This document shows positions 26,967-36,716 of a DNA stretch of 64,000 bases, piece after piece. The notes under the pieces were generated by a model. The model made no database searches, was not told the origin of the DNA, and saw only the letters and a program-made list of their open reading frames with translations. Both the position numbers and the translations under genes were made by a program. The DNA is taken from NCBI RefSeq assembly GCF_014697625.1, contig NZ_JACJSG010000002.1:124001-188000 (forward strand), written 5' to 3'. Source of the stretch: Anabaena azotica FACHB-119 (GTDB lineage: Bacteria; Cyanobacteriota; Cyanobacteriia; Cyanobacteriales; Nostocaceae). Positions within the stretch are counted from its first letter, which is position 1, and the number at the start of each line of letters is the position of its first letter.

Positions 26967-27806
26967 TCAAGTGGTCTTGTTACCAGGAATGTAACGATAT
27001 GGCAGGGACACAGCTACGGGTTTAACTGTGACTTCGGGGGTGGTAACTTCGCGACTGGTGTCGGGAATTTTTATATCTTTGATTTGGGAAGTGACGGAAG
27101 CGATGGTGCGCTGATAGTTCCGTTCTGGGGTGATGATTGAGCCTGCTAATGCCATGAAGTTGGCGGGGATAGCGCGGCGGATATCTTCTTTGGTGAGAGT
27201 ACCAGAGGTGCGGACGTTGTAGAAGGAACGTCCACCCAAGGCGTTGAGGGTTTGGCGATCGCGCCAATATGCGTTATACCGTGGGTTAACTAAATTAAAT
27301 GGTCTATCTTTAAACCGACGGCGTTGATAGGGTACGATGTCATCGCCAAAGTTTTCTTGATATTCATCGCTGTCTAATAAGGCATCGATAAAACCATGTA
27401 ATCCTTTAGTACCAATGACAATAGACCAAGCGATTTCTTCGTCTCGGTTATAAGCCGCGCGTCCCAAGAACCGTTTTAAGATGAGGTCAACTAAACGGTA
27501 GTTGGAGTTCAGATCAGCTACCTGAGTGCGGAAAACTTCTGATTTGCCCAATCCCCGAATAAAGTCGCGGACGCTAATTGCCCGGTTCCGCAGTTGGGAT
27601 TCCAAAAAGCGTTGACGATTGCTTTTGATAATCAGGTGTTCGCTGAAAATTTGCCGATATCCAGCCCAAATAATGGCATCAACATCAGCATCATCAATAG
27701 CAGTCGATAGGCGATAAATAGTTGGGGTATCTTCGTTAGGAACTTCGTAGCCTTCTACACGTTGGTTTTGTGAAGATGGCGTATATTCCAGCAGAGGTAT
27801 TGACAT
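26967..27806 (-). CDS. cpcG1: Phycobilisome rod-core linker CpcG1
   Basis: A 279-residue rod-core linker ([19 protein letters not shown]), the longest of the four copies. Linker-domain marks are QIFSEHLIIKSNRQRFLESQ and RFLGRAAYNRDEEIAWS; the C-terminal region carries AIPANFMALAGSIITPERN and ends in VSLPYRYIPGNKTT. It starts 37 bp after cpcF on the same strand. Confidence 0.95.
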   Translation of the reverse strand: MSIPLLEYTPSSQNQRVEGYEVPNEDTPTIYRLSTAIDDADVDAIIWAGYRQIFSEHLIIKSNRQRFLESQLRNRAISVRDFIRGLGKSEVFRTQVADLNSNYRLVDLILKRFLGRAAYNRDEEIAWSIVIGTKGLHGFIDALLDSDEYQENFGDDIVPYQRRRFKDRPFNLVNPRYNAYWRDRQTLNALGGRSFYNVRTSGTLTKEDIRRAIPANFMALAGSIITPERNYQRTIASVTSQIKDIKIPDTSREVTTPEVTVKPVAVSLPYRYIPGNKTT

Positions 27807-27843
27807 TTTTACTTTTACCTTTTCTTATGAAATTCAATTCCCG

Positions 27844-28443
27844 CTATTGACTTTGAGCCAATAGTATGCGGGCGCGGACTGACCTTTCCGGCTCACTGTC
27901 CAGCATTTCTTGGAATCTGTTATGGATGGGCTGTTGTAAATCTGGTATTTTAGCTAAACCTTGCAGACCAACGATCGCCGCATAACGAATCGACCATTCT
28001 GGGTCTTGAGAAACAAACACCAGTGTTTCCCACGCCCTTTTAAGTGCTATTTGATGCTCAGCAAACTCTAACTTATGCCAGTGTAAGTTTCCCAATCCTT
28101 TAGCTGCTGCCCTGCGGACGCTGGGAGCAAAGTCTATTGCAGCAGCATCGATTAATACATCTAAAGCACGGGGGTCAGCGATCGCCGCGAGAGTGCGAAT
28201 CGAATAAGCCCGTGCGCCATAGTTGTAATCATCTATTTGCGTGAGTAACTGCGGAACTGCTACTTCTCCCATTTCTACTAAAGCAGTAGAAGCGATCGCT
28301 GCTGCTGTTGGGTTGTTATAACCGAACACAGCAATTAAGGTAGAAATCGCCGCCTCATCTTTGGCTGTTGCCAAATTTTTTACTGCTGTTACCAGTTTCT
28401 CTGGTGTATCTGCCAGAGTAACGCCAAGAATTAGTTGATTTGT

Positions 28444-28446
<3 letters not shown>
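27844..28446 (-). CDS. cpcF: Phycocyanin alpha-subunit phycocyanobilin lyase, CpcF
   Basis: With CpcE forms the heterodimeric lyase that attaches phycocyanobilin to Cys84 of CpcA. It is 200 residues made of HEAT-like repeats (YSIRTLAAIADPRALDVLI, SVRRAAAKGLGNLHWH, WSIRYAAIVGLQGLAK). It ends PERSVRARILLAQSQ. It is separated from cpcE by about 87 bp of short tandem repeats. Confidence 0.94.
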
Positions 28447-28530
<84 letters not shown>

Positions 28531-28533
28531 TGA

Positions 28534-29361
28534 CTACAGTAGTGAATCCATGAGGTTCATAACCCGGATGGCTGAGTCAGATATTGAGAGGGCGTTGGGT
28601 TCTGGTATCTGATACTCTAGCAATCCTTTGAGGGCAATGAGTTTAAAGCTGTTTTCGGCTTTGGCTTTGGCGATCGCTTCTGCTGCTGCCAAGTATCCAA
28701 TCGCACCTAAATCCCCCAAGGCAACACGGCGTAGGTTCAGGTCGTTACCATCCAACACTTTCACCAGTAGCTCTCCATATACTGGTTCTTGTGTGAGTTG
28801 GTACATTGCCCTAGCTGCGGCGCATTGCACTCGTGGGACTGGATGTTCTAGAAATGGCTGAATCAGAGGGATAGCTTCGGTAGCACCAATAGCCCCTAAA
28901 GCTTCTAACACTGCTTCGTAAGGCTGGACTAGATGTGGTCGTCCTGGTTCTTGCACGGCCTGGGCGACTCCTCCATCTAATAATTTAATTAGTGCTGGTG
29001 CGGCTGTTTGATCTCTGAGCATTTCTAGAGATTGGGCAGCAGCTTCACGAACGTAAAAATCTTCACATTCCAGGCACTTAATTAAACTTGGTACAGCTTG
29101 GCGATCGCCTAATTTTCCCAAAGCTCTGGCTGCGTTGCGTCGCAGAGGATAACCACCAAGTTCGGTTCTGTCGGCTTCATCTTCTAACGCTGCAATTAAG
29201 CCTTCAACAGCAGCAATGTCTTTTACCCGATACTTACCTAACCACCAAGCAGCATAATAGCGGAGACTTAAATCTGATGATTGCAGATTAGCTATGGCTA
29301 GTTCTGGCGTTAGCTGTGGCGCGTTCTCTGGCGCAAATTCTGCCTCACTCGGTTCTATCAT
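28534..29361 (-). CDS. cpcE: Phycocyanin alpha-subunit phycocyanobilin lyase, CpcE
   Basis: Partner of CpcF in bilin attachment to CpcA. It is 275 residues of HEAT-like repeats: LRYYAAWWLGKYRVKDIAAV, YPLRRNAARALGKLGD, FYVREAAAQSLEML and VQCAAARAMYQLTQEPVYGE. It starts 10 bp after the cpcD stop, so it is co-transcribed. Confidence 0.95.
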   Translation of the reverse strand: MIEPSEAEFAPENAPQLTPELAIANLQSSDLSLRYYAAWWLGKYRVKDIAAVEGLIAALEDEADRTELGGYPLRRNAARALGKLGDRQAVPSLIKCLECEDFYVREAAAQSLEMLRDQTAAPALIKLLDGGVAQAVQEPGRPHLVQPYEAVLEALGAIGATEAIPLIQPFLEHPVPRVQCAAARAMYQLTQEPVYGELLVKVLDGNDLNLRRVALGDLGAIGYLAAAEAIAKAKAENSFKLIALKGLLEYQIPEPNALSISDSAIRVMNLMDSLL

Positions 29362-29371
29362 TGCCCAGGCG

Positions 29372-29617
29372 TTATTCTGCCTCTGAGGAGGTTAATGGCT
29401 CAATTTTCACGATTTTGCCGCCCAAGCGGGTAATGCGTTGGTATTCTTCATTCATCCGGCTGTATGGCACTGTGAGAAACACGCTACCACTATTACGGAT
29501 GTTGTATTTGTTTTTGTCGGTTTCTGAACTCTGACGCAAGCCTACGACTTCGTAACGAAATACTCGACTAGCAGACGAAGAAACGCTTCCAGACCCAAGA
29601 GTGGTTTGACCGAACAT
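29372..29617 (-). CDS. cpcD: Phycobilisome rod-capping linker CpcD
   Basis: A small linker of 81 residues that caps the distal end of phycocyanin rods. The single CpcD domain is seen in RVFRYEVVGLRQ, then SVFLTVPYSRMNEEYQRI and LGGKIVKIEPL. The same fold forms the C-terminal domain of CpcC just upstream. It starts 83 bp after cpcC. Confidence 0.95.
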   Translation of the reverse strand: MFGQTTLGSGSVSSSASRVFRYEVVGLRQSSETDKNKYNIRNSGSVFLTVPYSRMNEEYQRITRLGGKIVKIEPLTSSEAE

Positions 29618-29700
29618 TACTTCTTATCTCCTGTTGTTGTTAGTTGACAGTTAACGGTTAAAAGTTAACCGCTAACCATTTACAACTGACAAAAATCCCC

Positions 29701-30561
29701 TCACGCCGAGGTGACGCTCACGATTTTGCCACCTTGCTTGTGAATTTGCTGGATCTTGTCAGAGAGCCGCTCGTAAGGTACTATGAATACCGTGCTACTC
29801 CGGCGAATACTTGGGTAGCCAGGGCCACGGATTCCGGTCACTTCCAGCCGATAGACGCGATCGCCTTCCCCAACGGCATTACCTAAAGCTTTTTTAGGCG
29901 CGACATCTGCTGAAGCCCGGAAACCCCAACTATCATTACTTCCAGATGGGCCGACAATTGTAGAAGCTTTGTTGCTAGCCAATTCCTGGGCTAACCGAGA
30001 CCTAGTACCTTCTACTTGAGCGCGATCGCTGTTAGCATAACCACGGTATAAACGGAATAACCGGTTAAAACCTACAGTTTTTTGTCCAGGTTGCGTCTCA
30101 AAACCACGATAGTAAGGAACGATATTATCACCGAAATTATTTTGATACTCCAGAGAATCGATATAGGAGTCTATTTCGGCATCGTAACCTTTCTCTTGAT
30201 ACAGGTCTAAGTGGTAAATCACCTCAGACTCATCGTAAGGAGCGCGACCCAACAAATGTTTATAGTTGAGTTCGATTAGCCGAGTTTGGAAGCTATTGTA
30301 GAAAAATTTCTTTTTGTAGAGTTCTGATTTAGCAACGCTACGCACAAACTCCCGTACAGTCAGATTTCCATCTCTTAATAGAGACTCTGCACTGACGAGG
30401 CGTTCTGATGCCAGTATGTAGTCATTGCCCAAAACGTGCCGATAAACAGCGCGAATTACTAATTCTACTTCCTCTCTGCTAGCCTTGGGGCGTAATTCCA
30501 CTCTAGGTGCGTCGCTAAAAGGCTCTGTTCCCAGCCTAGATGCTGCTGCTGTAATTGCCAT
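29701..30561 (-). CDS. cpcC: Phycobilisome rod linker CpcC
   Basis: A 286-residue linker joining phycocyanin hexamers within the rods. The N-terminal linker domain (about 20-180) has [33 protein letters not shown] and [17 protein letters not shown]; the C-terminal CpcD-like domain (about 230-286) has [16 protein letters not shown] and [18 protein letters not shown]. It follows cpcA after a stem-loop at 30625-30689. Confidence 0.96.
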
Positions 30562-30624
30562 TTTAAGTTTCCCCTATTTTTTGCCGAGTGCTAAGTTCTA
30601 GCCTCTAACCTCTAGATAAAACTA

Positions 30625-30689
30625 TGCCCGGAACGAGATTCAACTGCTAGGTGAAAACTACATCCAGCACTTGCACCCCTTTCCGGGCA
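30625..30689 (-). promoter_or_regulatory. Stem-loop between cpcA and cpcC
   Basis: TGCCCGGAA and its exact complement TTCCGGGCA lie at the two ends of the cpcA-cpcC spacer with 47 nt between. On the transcript it could stop part of the RNA polymerase or protect the 3' end of a short cpcBA message. That would explain the usual excess of cpcBA mRNA over linker mRNA. The structure is seen; its role is inferred. Confidence 0.6.
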
Positions 30690-30698
30690 GAAAGCTAT

Positions 30699-31190
30699 CT
30701 AGCTGAGAGCGTTGATAGCGTAATCGATGTAGGTGTTAGCTTCGTTAGCTGCTTGACCGCTCAAACCGTGGTTAGCTTTGATATGCTTGAGAGCTTCAAC
30801 ATACCAGCTAGGAGACAAGTCAAAGGAGCTGTTGATTTCAGCCAAACCTGCAATTAGGTATTCATCCAATGGGCCAGTACCACCAGCTACTAAGCTGTAG
30901 GTGATGATCCGTAGGTAGTGACCAACGTCACGAGCGCACTTGGATTTACCACGGCTATCAGAAGCAAACTGAGGTCCGGGGGTTTGGGTGGTGTAAGGGA
31001 ATTTTTGGTAAACAGCTTGGGTTGCACCGTCAATCAAGCGTTGAGCGTTGGAGGTTAAACCACGAGCAGCTTCTAAGCTAGCAGCAGCACGCTGATAACG
31101 ACCGTTAACAGCTTGTAATTCGGTGTTGCCTAAGAAACGGCCTTGGGTATCAGCAGCAGCAATAGCTTCGGTAATGGGGGTCTTAACCAT
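30699..31190 (-). CDS. cpcA: Phycocyanin alpha subunit
   Basis: A 163-residue globin-like light-harvesting subunit carrying one phycocyanobilin. The chromophore cysteine is in [17 protein letters not shown] (position 84 region), and the start [20 protein letters not shown] is typical. It follows cpcB by 81 bp and needs CpcE/CpcF, encoded downstream, for bilin attachment. Confidence 0.98.
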   Translation of the reverse strand: MVKTPITEAIAAADTQGRFLGNTELQAVNGRYQRAAASLEAARGLTSNAQRLIDGATQAVYQKFPYTTQTPGPQFASDSRGKSKCARDVGHYLRIITYSLVAGGTGPLDEYLIAGLAEINSSFDLSPSWYVEALKHIKANHGLSGQAANEANTYIDYAINALS

Positions 31191-31271
31191 GATGTAAAAT
31201 TCTCCTTGGAAACTTCGTAGTCTTGTACCTGTTTACCTAAAATTAGGTATAGGGGGCTGTTTCAGTTGCAA

Positions 31272-31793
31272 TTAAGCAACAGCAGCAGCAGCGCGATCAA
31301 AGTAGCTAGCTACTTCAGAGATCAATTGGCTGCAATCGCCTTTGGTGATACCGTTGGGGTCATTAGCAATGCCGATAGCAGCATCTTTCATTTTTTGAAC
31401 GCCAACAGCTACGGAAGAACCAGGAGTTCCCAAAGCTTGGTATGTTTCGCGCAAGCCGTTTAGGCAGCGATCATCTAAAACGCTTGCATCACCAGCGAGG
31501 ATAGCGTAGGTGACGTAACGCAAGATGATTTCCATGTCGCGGAGACAAGCAGCCATGCGACGGTTGGTGTAAGCGTTACCACCAGGAGCGATCAACTGGG
31601 GTTGTTCTTCAAACAACGCACGAGCAGCGTTGGTAACGATCGCATTAGCGTTGCTGGTGATGCGGTTAACAACGTCCAAGCGTTTGTTACCTTCTTTCAC
31701 AACATTTGCCAAAGCGTCAATTTGTTCGTTGCTCAGAAACTCGCCTCTGGAGTCAGCTTGAGAAACCACCTTGGTAAATACGTCTAATGTCAT
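31272..31793 (-). CDS. cpcB: Phycocyanin beta subunit
   Basis: A 173-residue subunit with two bilin sites: Cys82 in [16 protein letters not shown] and Cys153 in [15 protein letters not shown]. The conserved Asn72 region (GGNAYTNRR) is present. It starts [20 protein letters not shown]. It is the first gene of the cpc operon; no pecBACEF genes precede it, unlike Anabaena PCC 7120 as I remember it. Confidence 0.98.
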   Translation of the reverse strand: MTLDVFTKVVSQADSRGEFLSNEQIDALANVVKEGNKRLDVVNRITSNANAIVTNAARALFEEQPQLIAPGGNAYTNRRMAACLRDMEIILRYVTYAILAGDASVLDDRCLNGLRETYQALGTPGSSVAVGVQKMKDAAIGIANDPNGITKGDCSQLISEVASYFDRAAAAVA

Positions 31794-32379
31794 GGACTTA
31801 TATCTCCTAATTACTTAGTTGAGAGATGTCTGGTTTAAAATTGGCTATGTTTTATTCTGGGAACAGGTTGTCAACAGACTAGGGATCAAACTACTTCTCA
31901 TGTAGTCTCAAAATTCTCTGCCATTTCCAGCAGCAGAAAAATGAGAAGCTGGGGTGAATTATGAGAAGTTGGCAAACTTTATGAATTGATTACCTTGTTT
32001 AACTTTCGTCTGTTCTCTAACCCCTTCAGCTTATGTTTATACAATGCTATAGATCCGATTTTTGTTACAAATTGTGAATAAATAAGTTGCAGCTATAAGA
32101 ACCACCTCAAATCCTTTACATACAAGGGCTGCAACCCTTATTTCTAGCTCATTTTCTTTACAAAACTTTGTAAAGTTGTAACGTATAAGGAAAAAAATCT
32201 GATTTTATAATTTTTTAAGATTCCAAGAAAGTCATAGCTGATAGACCTTACAAGTTTTATTATGGTTTTTTTTTGACTAGATATTTTATAAATAAATATA
32301 AACTTAATTTTTCTACATATTTCCAAATTGCCTGTTTGCCGAGGAAAAAACTAGGCAAAACTGAGGCAAAAATTAAGTT
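31794..32379 (-). promoter_or_regulatory. Leader and promoter region of the cpc operon
   Basis: A 586-bp gap between rluD and cpcB with no convincing gene. A strong promoter and a long untranslated leader are expected here for phycocyanin. AAGGAGATATAAGTCC just before the cpcB ATG gives AGGAGATA as ribosome-binding site. The exact transcription start cannot be read from sequence alone. Confidence 0.5.
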
Positions 32380-33318
32380 TTAATAAGAAATTGCCCCTCT
32401 CTTGCGAAGTATATCTAAAAGAGTATTGAATGTTTGCGGTAATTGTGCTGTGACTTCAATCGCATCTCCAGAAATAGGATGCTGCACCTTTAATTTCCAG
32501 GCGTGTAAGGCTTGTCCAGGTAAATTTACCCCCACAGAACGACCAGAACCATAAACGGGATCGCCGATAATCGGATGACCAATTTTGGCGCTATGCACAC
32601 GAATTTGATGAGTGCGTCCTGTCTCTAGTTGAAAGTGGATTAAGGTGTAATTTCCTAAACGCTCTTTGACAAGCCAATGAGTGATAGCCGACCTTCCCCC
32701 CTTGTCAACAGGGACAATAGCCATTTTTTTCCGATCTTGAGGATGACGACCAATAGGTAAATCTATCGTTCCACTTTCAGTTTTTGGCGCACCATAAACC
32801 ACACCTAAGTATTCTCGCCTTGCAGTTTTAGCTTGGAGTTGTGCTTGGAGGTGTTGATAGGCGATGTCAGTTTTAGCGATCGCGATCGCCCCCGTTGTAT
32901 CTTTGTCTAAACGATGGACAATTCCAGGTCTTTGCACACCACCAATACCTGGGAGGTTAGGACAATGTGCTAACAAAGCATTTACCAAAGTCCCATTAGG
33001 GTGTCCGGGTGCTGGGTGAACCACTAAACCAGCCGGCTTGTTAAGTATCAGTAACTGGTCATCCTCGTAGAGAATATCTAGGGGGATATCCTGTGGTGTT
33101 AATTCTAGAGGTTGCGCTTCGGGAATTTCTAAAGTGATGCGATCGCCAACTTTCAGATTTATCTTTTTAGAAGTACAAATTTTACCGTTAACTTGGACTT
33201 TACCCTGTTCGATTAACTGCTGAATTCGAGAACGGGATAAATCTGGTAATTCTTCTGCAAGGTAGCGGTCAATACGTGCGCTGTCTTCTTCCACTTGTAA
33301 ATAAAATTCGTTTAACAT
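32380..33318 (-). CDS. rluD: RluD-type 23S rRNA pseudouridine synthase
   Basis: Converts uridines to pseudouridine in 23S rRNA. It is 312 residues with an N-terminal S4 RNA-binding domain (SRSRIQQLIEQGKVQVNGK) and an RluA-family catalytic core: LDILYEDDQLLILNKPAGLV, the catalytic aspartate in GIVHRLDKDTTGAIAIAK, and the C-terminal RTHQIRVHSAKIGHPIIGD. RluD, rather than RluA or RluC, is the best guess from length and the S4 domain. Confidence 0.92.
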   Translation of the reverse strand: MLNEFYLQVEEDSARIDRYLAEELPDLSRSRIQQLIEQGKVQVNGKICTSKKINLKVGDRITLEIPEAQPLELTPQDIPLDILYEDDQLLILNKPAGLVVHPAPGHPNGTLVNALLAHCPNLPGIGGVQRPGIVHRLDKDTTGAIAIAKTDIAYQHLQAQLQAKTARREYLGVVYGAPKTESGTIDLPIGRHPQDRKKMAIVPVDKGGRSAITHWLVKERLGNYTLIHFQLETGRTHQIRVHSAKIGHPIIGDPVYGSGRSVGVNLPGQALHAWKLKVQHPISGDAIEVTAQLPQTFNTLLDILRKRGAISY

Positions 33319-33400
33319 TAGGTACTGGGGATTGGGTATTGAGGACTGGGGAGCAGAGGAAGAAATTCTTACTCAGCACTTTTTACTCCCCACTCAGCTT

Positions 33401-34192
33401 TTATAATTCGTCTGGGTTAATTCCCTTCGCTTGTAGTAAAGCACGAAGTGCTTCTAATTGGTTTTCGGCTTGTTCAGCACGTTGGCGTTCTTGTTCAGCA
33501 CGTTGGCGTTCTTGTTCAGCACGTTGGCGTTCTTGTTCAGCTTGAGTTTGTGCTTCTTCTTTTTGTTGCGCCAGTTCTAAATATGTCAAGAATTTTTGAC
33601 CATCTGGACGATAAATTTGCAGTTCACGATCTGATAATTCAAAGCGGATACCAAGACGAGGGCTGATCCAACCAGTCATTTGCGGAATTTCTGCTAATTC
33701 ATCATGAGAACGTAACCAACCACCTAACTCTAACTTCTCTGGGTCGTATAAATAATATTCTTCCACCCCATAGTGTTCGTAAAACTTGTATTTTGTAATC
33801 ATCTCTTTCACACTATTGCTAGGGGAAAGAATTTCAAACACTACTTGCGGCGGAATGTTATCTTCTCGCCATTGAAGATAAGAACCTCTATCGCCTTTTG
33901 GTCTACCAAACACCACCATTACATCAGGCGCACGGCTGGTAACGTTATCACCTTCAACGGGATACCATAGTAAGTCGCCTGCAACGAATACGTTGGGGTC
34001 ATTGGCAAATAATAAATCTAGATTTTTTTTAATTAATACAATCAACTCAAACTGCTTGGTATTGTCCGCCATTAGCTGTCCGTCGCTTTCTGGGTAGATG
34101 ATGCCTGTTGGGGTGGAAGATGGTAATTGTGTAACCATTGCGGTAATTCCCGTTTCACAAGTGGCATTGTTAATTTTAACGAATTGAGTCAT
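33401..34192 (-). CDS. Uma2 family (DUF820) protein with coiled-coil tail
   Basis: A 263-residue Uma2 protein: the nuclease-like core has VTSRAPDVMVVFGRPKGD and PPQVVFEILSPSNSVKEM, then YYLYDPEKLELGGWLR. The C-terminus is a charged helix built on three exact EQERQRA octad repeats (residues about 216-240), predicted to form a coiled coil. Such tails with variable repeat number are frequent in cyanobacterial Uma2 proteins. It lies 82 bp upstream of rluD on the same strand. Confidence 0.88.
   Translation of the reverse strand: MTQFVKINNATCETGITAMVTQLPSSTPTGIIYPESDGQLMADNTKQFELIVLIKKNLDLLFANDPNVFVAGDLLWYPVEGDNVTSRAPDVMVVFGRPKGDRGSYLQWREDNIPPQVVFEILSPSNSVKEMITKYKFYEHYGVEEYYLYDPEKLELGGWLRSHDELAEIPQMTGWISPRLGIRFELSDRELQIYRPDGQKFLTYLELAQQKEEAQTQAEQERQRAEQERQRAEQERQRAEQAENQLEALRALLQAKGINPDEL
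33470..33545 (-). repeat. 24-bp tandem repeat within the Uma2 gene
   Basis: Three identical 24-bp units (CAGCACGTTGGCGTTCTTGT core) encode the octapeptide repeat of the coiled-coil tail. The copies are exact at the DNA level, so copy number probably varies between strains. Confidence 0.85.
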
Positions 34193-35012
34193 GCTGCAAG
34201 CCAGTTAACCATTACCATCTTTTCTTATTTACCGTTAACAGTTAACAGTCAACTGTCAACAAACCTCATAAGTAACTATGCAATTTAAAAGTGTCATAGG
34301 TGAAAAATTAGTTTCTACTGTACAGTTTTTAGCTTTCAGGAGAACTAAGGACTGAATAAGTCGCCAATGAGATTGAGACTTAAATCCTTGTTCACATTTC
34401 CTTTAAGCATTAGTCATAAAGTTTATATATTATTTTTATTTGCTTAAATAAATTAGAGTAACCTAGCTTTTAGTAAGCCATTACTTGCCTATCTACCATC
34501 AAGAAAAAACAGAAATCTTAATCACGAAAATCTGCTATTGACATTTTGCAAGTAATGGTTATGAAAAATCCAGCAAATGGCATCTGAAAATTATCAAACT
34601 TAGGTAGCTCATAACTTATCGCTTACTTAGTAAGTAAAAGCACTGTGTTTTTGCTATGTAGCAATATTAAACCTTGATATATCTTCTTCTGAGTCTATTC
34701 AGCAAAAACACAGAGATACTTTTGCTACTGATGGGTTTGAGCCAATATCTCTAATTGGAGTATTTAAGGTACTGTTAGATTAGTCAAGTTAGTGAAAGAT
34801 ACAGAAATCAATCTGATTTTTGGAATATTGTTTCCTAGTAATCAGTTGAGAGATGTTTCTGATTCACATCATAATCTATTCCACTTAGAGACGATTGCAT
34901 TTTAGTTGTGATACTTCTGAGGGGAGATTTTGGTATGGAAATAAAGAGTATAAGTTTAGGATGAGTACTGAAAAGGAAATCGTTAAATTTAAATGAGTTT
35001 TTCAAAAATATA
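34193..35012. other. Intergenic region between Uma2 gene and patA
   Basis: About 820 bp of AT-rich sequence between divergent genes. It begins with CAGTTAACAGTCAACTGTC short repeats; no gene, RNA gene or convincing operator is visible in the remainder. The patA promoter should lie further right, beyond the element at 35013. Confidence 0.4.
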
Positions 35013-35138
35013 TAGGACTTACGCAAGTGTCATAATCAAACTAACTGTAGGGTGCGTCAGACCCAATCATTTCGTACAAATTAGAGGATTTTCCACATCT
35101 GACGCACCCTACCCCAAGTGCTAGTTGCGTAAGTCCTA
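35013..35138. mobile_element. MITE-like element with TAGGACTTACGCAA termini, copy 1
   Basis: 126 bp bounded by TAGGACTTACGCAA and TTGCGTAAGTCCTA, with inner arms GTAGGGTGCGTCAGA and TCTGACGCACCCTAC, so the whole unit folds on itself. Copies occur at 50330-50452 (inverted) and 60898-61020. It has no coding capacity and was probably moved by a transposase encoded elsewhere. It lies 75 bp before the patA start. Confidence 0.85.
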
Positions 35139-35212
35139 ACATATTTAACAAAATTGCAATTTTTCTGACTAATTTTTATTTTAAATTTTGATTTAAGAAC
35201 AAAGCGATCGCC

Positions 35213-36352
35213 ATGAAAACACTTCCAATTACTAGATACAGATTCTTCCAGAAACTACAACCTTTATCTTTATTAAAAAAAATTACAGGTAAGACAATTA
35301 CTGGCTGCTTACAAGTAGTTAGTACTTCAGGCACTTGGTCTATATATGTAGAAGAGGGTAAGCTAATTTATGCCTGTTATTCCGAAAGAATGTTTGAGCC
35401 ACTTTATAGACATTTGGGGAACTTAAGCCAACAAATCTCCACCCTACCTAAAGAAATTAACGAACAGTTAAGAGCCATCTTTGAAACGGGAATTGAAAGT
35501 CAAGCAATACCTAATCCCGATTATTTAGCTATTTGTTGGTTAGTCAATCAGAAGTATATTAGTGCTTCACAAGCAGCCGTCCTTATAGAACAAGTAGCAT
35601 TGGAAGTATTAGAATCATTTCTCTTGTTAGAAGAAGGAAGTTACGAGTTTGTTCCCGAAACCTTTTTAGATGATTTACCTAAATTTTGTTATTTAAATGT
35701 TCGGTTACTAGTAGAGCAATGTCAACAACGTGGACGAGTTCCCGAAGCATTCCGCAGGGAAGCATCTACTCAAGAGACATCTCCAGCTACAGAGAATAAA
35801 GAACTCCCAATTAACAGCAAATATAATATCAAAATTACATCCCATCCCCAAACTCAGCCTAAACCTGAGCCACGCCTACCACAATTTAATAATAATAGAA
35901 CAGGAGAATATTCAAAACGTTATGTATCTCCACCTCATAATGTAAATAATGGATATCAGCAAATATCCACCCCATCAGCAGATAAAAAAATTTATAAAAT
36001 ATTTTGTATTGATGAAAGTCCTGCTGTTGTAAATACTATTAAAAGCTTTTTGGATGAGCAAATATTCTCAGTAATTGGCGTTACAGATTCCTTAAAAGCT
36101 TTAATGGAAATTCTGCATACAAAGCCAGATATAATCTTAATTAGTGTTGATATGCCTGATTTAGATGGATATGAATTATGTTCTTTATTACGCAAACACT
36201 CACATTTTAAAAATACACCTGTGATTATGGTGACAGAAAGAGCTGGGTTAAGAAATAGAGCCAAAGCTACCATAGCCAGAGCATCAGGTCATTTAACAAA
36301 ACCGTTTAATCAAGGAGATTTATTAAAAGTAATCTTTAAGCATATTGTGTAA
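35213..36352 (+). CDS. patA: Heterocyst pattern regulator PatA
   Basis: A response-regulator-like protein needed for heterocysts to form within filaments, not only at the ends; in Anabaena it affects HetR activity. It is 379 residues. The N-terminus MKTLPITRYRFFQKLQPLSL and the PATAN domain (YVEEGKLIYACYSERMFEPL) are followed by a variable Pro/Asn-rich linker (about 185-255) and a C-terminal receiver (about 258-379) with the phosphoacceptor aspartate in ISVDMPDLDGYELCSLL and lysine in GHLTKPFNQGD. In Anabaena PCC 7120 patA also lies near the phycobiliprotein genes. The start codon overlaps a GCGATCGC site. Confidence 0.95.
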   Translation: MKTLPITRYRFFQKLQPLSLLKKITGKTITGCLQVVSTSGTWSIYVEEGKLIYACYSERMFEPLYRHLGNLSQQISTLPKEINEQLRAIFETGIESQAIPNPDYLAICWLVNQKYISASQAAVLIEQVALEVLESFLLLEEGSYEFVPETFLDDLPKFCYLNVRLLVEQCQQRGRVPEAFRREASTQETSPATENKELPINSKYNIKITSHPQTQPKPEPRLPQFNNNRTGEYSKRYVSPPHNVNNGYQQISTPSADKKIYKIFCIDESPAVVNTIKSFLDEQIFSVIGVTDSLKALMEILHTKPDIILISVDMPDLDGYELCSLLRKHSHFKNTPVIMVTERAGLRNRAKATIARASGHLTKPFNQGDLLKVIFKHIV

Positions 36353-36407
36353 TTTGTTGACTTTTGACTAAGTAAATATTAAGTGGTGGACTGTCTAGGC
36401 TAAATTT

Positions 36408-36716
36408 ACGTGAGTTCGACAAGCGTTGTTTTGACCTCACCCCCAACCCCTCTCCTACGAAGAGAGGGGAGTAAGAGCTAATTTGTAAACTAAAGTAAAA
36501 TCTTCACCTTGTAAGGGTTTCAGGAATCTGAGTCAATTAAGCACTTATTTAGTGAAACCAAGACCTAGTAAAGAGTTGAGTCTTCTTAAGATTTTCTTTA
36601 CAAATCAGCTCTAAGACGGTGATTTTTTCGTTTCTCCTCCCTCTCCTGACGGAGACGCTACGCGAACGCCTTTTAGGAGAGGGAGGTTGGGAGGGAGAGG
36701 TTCATCGAACTCACGT
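36408..36716. mobile_element. Middle MITE-like element of the nest (family B), copy 1
   Basis: Bounded by ACGTGAGTTCGA and TCGAACTCACGT and flanked by the exact 7-bp direct repeat TAAATTT (36401-36407 and 36717-36723), a target-site duplication. Removing the element and one repeat restores the sequence of family A seen at 60 kb. A shorter, uninterrupted copy is at 50151-50319 in the opposite orientation. It is itself split by the element at 36475-36611. Confidence 0.9.
36475..36611. mobile_element. Innermost element of the nest (family D)
   Basis: 137 bp with 15-bp terminal inverted repeats (GAGCTAATTTGTAAA versus GAGCTGATTTGTAAA, one mismatch), flanked by a TAA direct repeat at 36472-36474 and 36612-36614. 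The family B copy at 50 kb lacks it and shows the empty site GAGTAAGAGGGTG. It has no coding capacity. No other copy is in the window. Confidence 0.85.

Noticed and set aside
32144..32326. Leftward 60-residue frame upstream of cpcB
   Set aside because: Very AT-rich, Lys/Ile/Phe composition typical of random frames in AT-rich leaders, no ribosome-binding site.
34835..35026. Leftward 63-residue frame before patA
   Set aside because: AT-rich chance frame whose start lies inside the MITE-like element at 35013.
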